A DNA stretch of 17,178 nt, taken from contig CAIVOW010000068.1 of assembly GCA_903907665.1 (NCBI GenBank), forward strand, positions 1 to 17,178, written 5' to 3'. How positions within the stretch are numbered: position 1 is the first letter of the stretch; each line of letters opens with the position of its first letter. Below the pieces are notes generated by a model. The model was not told the DNA's origin. It ran no database searches and saw nothing but the letters and a program-made list of their open reading frames with translations. This DNA comes from an uncultured Actinomycetes bacterium. Lineage in GTDB: Bacteria; Actinomycetota; Actinomycetes; Nanopelagicales; Nanopelagicaceae. A program made the translations under genes and the position numbers. This document shows, in pieces, positions 13,667 through 17,178 of this stretch.

Positions 13667-14739
13667 AAATCGTCGCGGCTATGTCAGGTGGCGTGGATTC
13701 GGCAGTAGCAGCAGCCAGAATTGCTGAAGCCGGCCATGAAGTAATAGGTGTACATCTAGCACTTTCTAGTAATCCCCAGAAATATCGAAGTGGTGCCCGA
13801 GGATGTTGCACCATCGAAGATAGCCATGATGCGCGTCGCGCCGCAGATATGATCGGAATTCCATTTTATATCTGGGATATGGCCGAAGAATTTCACGATG
13901 GCGTTGTCGAAAATTTTATAGAGGAATATGCCAATGGCCGTACTCCAAATCCCTGCCTTCGATGCAACGAAAAGATTAAATTTGCCGCAGTATTGGAACG
14001 TGCTAAAGGACTAGGTTTTGATGCAGTAGCTACCGGTCATTATGCGCAAATGCGAGAGACGCCACTTGGCCGAACCATGCATCGCGCCGTAGACCCAGGC
14101 AAAGATCAGTCCTATGTTCTAGCTGTGCTAAGCAGCGAACAACTTGCGGGCGCATTATTTCCACTTGGCGATACGGTAAAAGATGATGTGCGTATTGAGG
14201 CCAAGAAGCGCGGTCTGTACGTTGCTAATAAGCCTGATTCGCATGACATTTGTTTCATCCCATCGGGCAATAATGCTGGCTGGCTGCGTGATCGCCTGGG
14301 CAGTGAGAGCGGCCCGATAGTTGATGAGGATGGCAAGCAAGTTGGCGAGCATCAAGGCGCATACACATACACAATTGGACAGCGACGTGGCCTAAACCTT
14401 TCAGTGCCAACTGAAGGTGGAACCCCTCGATATGTTTTGAAAATTGAGCCAAAGACAAACACTGTTGTTGTTGGCGCTAAAGAGGCACTTGCGATTTCAC
14501 ATATCGAAGGTGAAAAAGCAATTTGGTGTGGACCCCAACCAATCTCGGGTGCTTCACTTCGCGGCTTTGCTCAGATACGCGCTCATGGATCAGCCCTTCC
14601 TTGCGACTACCGCACCGACGGCTCAACAATCGTGGTTGATTTGGATGAACCACTTCTTGGGCTTGCTGCAGGTCAAGGACTTGTAATTTATGATGGCGAT
14701 CGCGTGGTTGGCTCGGCTACTGTCAGCGCGACTGAATAA
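13663..14739 (+). CDS. mnmA: tRNA-uridine 2-sulfurtransferase MnmA
   Basis: Uses ATP and a relayed persulfide to make 2-thiouridine at position 34 of certain tRNAs. The 358-residue protein has the ATP pyrophosphatase loop SGGVDSA (8-14), the Cys-Cys pair at 48-49, NPCLRCNEKIKF with catalytic Cys101, ATGHYAQ (123-129), DQSYVL (148-153), and the second catalytic Cys197 in DSHDICFIP. A C-terminal beta domain follows from about residue 210. The extra Cys98 makes a CxxC arrangement with Cys101. I start at the ATG at 13663, with GAAGG 7 nt upstream; an earlier in-frame ATG at 13594 lies inside the desulfurase gene and would add 23 unlikely residues. Confidence 0.95.
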   Translation: MKIVAAMSGGVDSAVAAARIAEAGHEVIGVHLALSSNPQKYRSGARGCCTIEDSHDARRAADMIGIPFYIWDMAEEFHDGVVENFIEEYANGRTPNPCLRCNEKIKFAAVLERAKGLGFDAVATGHYAQMRETPLGRTMHRAVDPGKDQSYVLAVLSSEQLAGALFPLGDTVKDDVRIEAKKRGLYVANKPDSHDICFIPSGNNAGWLRDRLGSESGPIVDEDGKQVGEHQGAYTYTIGQRRGLNLSVPTEGGTPRYVLKIEPKTNTVVVGAKEALAISHIEGEKAIWCGPQPISGASLRGFAQIRAHGSALPCDYRTDGSTIVVDLDEPLLGLAAGQGLVIYDGDRVVGSATVSATE

Positions 14740-16800
<2,061 letters not shown>

Positions 16801-16809
16801 CCTTTACGA

Positions 16810-16815
16810 TAAAGT
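16810..16815 (+). promoter_or_regulatory. -10 candidate for leaderless small-protein mRNA
   Basis: TAAAGT fits TANNNT and ends 6 nt before the ATG at 16822. A second such box, TACGAT, lies at 16805-16810. No Shine-Dalgarno sequence precedes the small gene, and no convincing -35 is seen. Confidence 0.35.
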
Positions 16816-16821
16816 TCGACT

Positions 16822-16950
16822 ATGAAACAACTCTTCTTCGCCGAAGGCGCAGTGCGCCATCTGCCAGCTCCGCCAATTTTCTTTGGTGTATTCACCTTCG
16901 CAGTCTTGGGTCTTTTTCTTTATCTCGTACTCCGTCTCGACCAAGATTGA
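16822..16950 (+). CDS. Small single-pass membrane protein, 42 residues
   Basis: An ATG at 16822 opens a 42-residue frame ending at TGA 16948-16950. It reads MKQLFFAEGAVRHLPAPPIF and then a hydrophobic segment (about residues 19-37) ending in a short charged tail, RLDQD. The LPAPPIFFG motif just before the membrane segment resembles a small protein I recall next to nadD in other Actinobacteria, where it reads like LPMPP followed by a hydrophobic helix; this memory is not checked. The frame fills the 150-nt ligA-nadD gap, lies 21 nt after ligA and 16 nt before the nadD start, and sits on the same strand. Its function is unknown. Confidence 0.7.
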   Translation: MKQLFFAEGAVRHLPAPPIFFGVFTFAVLGLFLYLVLRLDQD

Positions 16951-16955
16951 TTCAC

Positions 16956-16969
16956 AGGATTAAGCCATC
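16956..16969 (+). promoter_or_regulatory. Ribosome binding site that decides the nadD start
   Basis: AGGA at 16956-16959, then 7 nt (which include the in-frame TAA), then ATC at 16967-16969. The spacing is ideal for that codon and poor for the ATT at 16976. It lies 5 nt beyond the stop of the small membrane protein gene. Confidence 0.55.
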
Positions 16970-17178
16970 GCACACATTGGAATTCTGGGCGGAACGTTCG
17001 ACCCTATACATCTTGGGCACATCCATATTCTGAGCGCCCTTGCCCCAAAGTTTGATCAATTAATGCTGGTCCCTTCTGGGCAACCCCGCCTTCGCCTGAG
17101 TAAGCCATTGGCTTCTGGTCGCGACCGACTTGAAATGTGCATCAGCGCATTAAATGATCTGCCGGGCGACCTCCAAGA
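16967..17178 (+). CDS. nadD: Nicotinate-nucleotide adenylyltransferase, ATC start (3' end outside window)
   Basis: Makes nicotinic acid adenine dinucleotide from nicotinate mononucleotide and ATP, the shared step of NAD synthesis. The visible 70 residues contain IGILGGTFDPIHLGH, with the nucleotidyltransferase motif H-x-G-H at residues 15-18 counted from the ATC, then LMLVPSGQP and SGRDRLEMC, both typical of NadD. An in-frame TAA at 16961-16963 bars any start further upstream, and no ATG, GTG or TTG occurs in frame before the first strand. The ATC at 16967 is 7 nt after the Shine-Dalgarno sequence AGGA (16956-16959) and gives MAHIGILGG, the expected N-terminus; ATT at 16976 is the only alternative but is 16 nt from that sequence. 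A base error in an original ATG is possible. Following ligA, an NAD user, is a sensible context. Confidence 0.9.
   Translation, partial: MAHIGILGGTFDPIHLGHIHILSALAPKFDQLMLVPSGQPRLRLSKPLASGRDRLEMCISALNDLPGDLQ

Overview
The window looks like a compact, core-genome piece of a small actinobacterial chromosome. GC content is moderate, below 50% by eye. The evidence is a DUF3145 protein (a family known essentially from Actinobacteria), the actinobacterial order fabD-fabH-acpP-fabF, an MgtA-type mannosyltransferase, etfB-etfA followed by a cysteine desulfurase and mnmA, and very short or overlapping gene junctions. A streamlined freshwater lineage such as acI/Nanopelagicales would fit, but that placement is inference. 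I see no mobile element, tRNA, rRNA or CRISPR array.

Layout. Positions 1-164 (minus) hold the start of a cold-shock protein gene cut by the window edge, with a good sigma70-type promoter and a leader of about 60 nt. The 312-nt divergent gap to 476 is otherwise leader and regulatory DNA. A plus-strand pair follows: DUF3145 (477-992) and a membrane-anchored SIMPL/DUF541 protein (995-1783). It converges on a long minus-strand run that reads from 10634 down to 1808: mgtA, a second GT4 glycosyltransferase, an SGNH hydrolase, glgX, fabD, fabH, acpP, fabF. From 10767 to the right edge everything is on the plus strand: etfB, etfA, cysteine desulfurase, mnmA, ligA, a 42-residue membrane protein, and the start of nadD, cut by the window end.

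How the genes work together. fabD, fabH, acpP and fabF supply malonyl-ACP, the first condensation, the carrier and elongation for type II fatty acid synthesis. mgtA, the second GT4 gene and the SGNH gene overlap each other and probably build or edit an envelope glycolipid or glycan. glgX debranches glycogen and is joined to that group by a 9-nt gap. EtfAB carries electrons from flavin dehydrogenases. The cysteine desulfurase probably feeds sulfur to MnmA for tRNA 2-thiouridine. LigA and NadD are linked through NAD.

The most interesting signals are regulatory. nadD has no ATG, GTG or TTG that could start it; the only good start is an ATC placed correctly after a Shine-Dalgarno sequence. Five genes without a Shine-Dalgarno sequence carry a TANNNT box 6-7 bp before their ATG, which suggests leaderless transcripts. 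The acpP leader holds a purine-rich repeat with a period of about 10 nt, and the cold-shock leader can form two mutually exclusive hairpins. I found no convincing undescribed multi-gene system.
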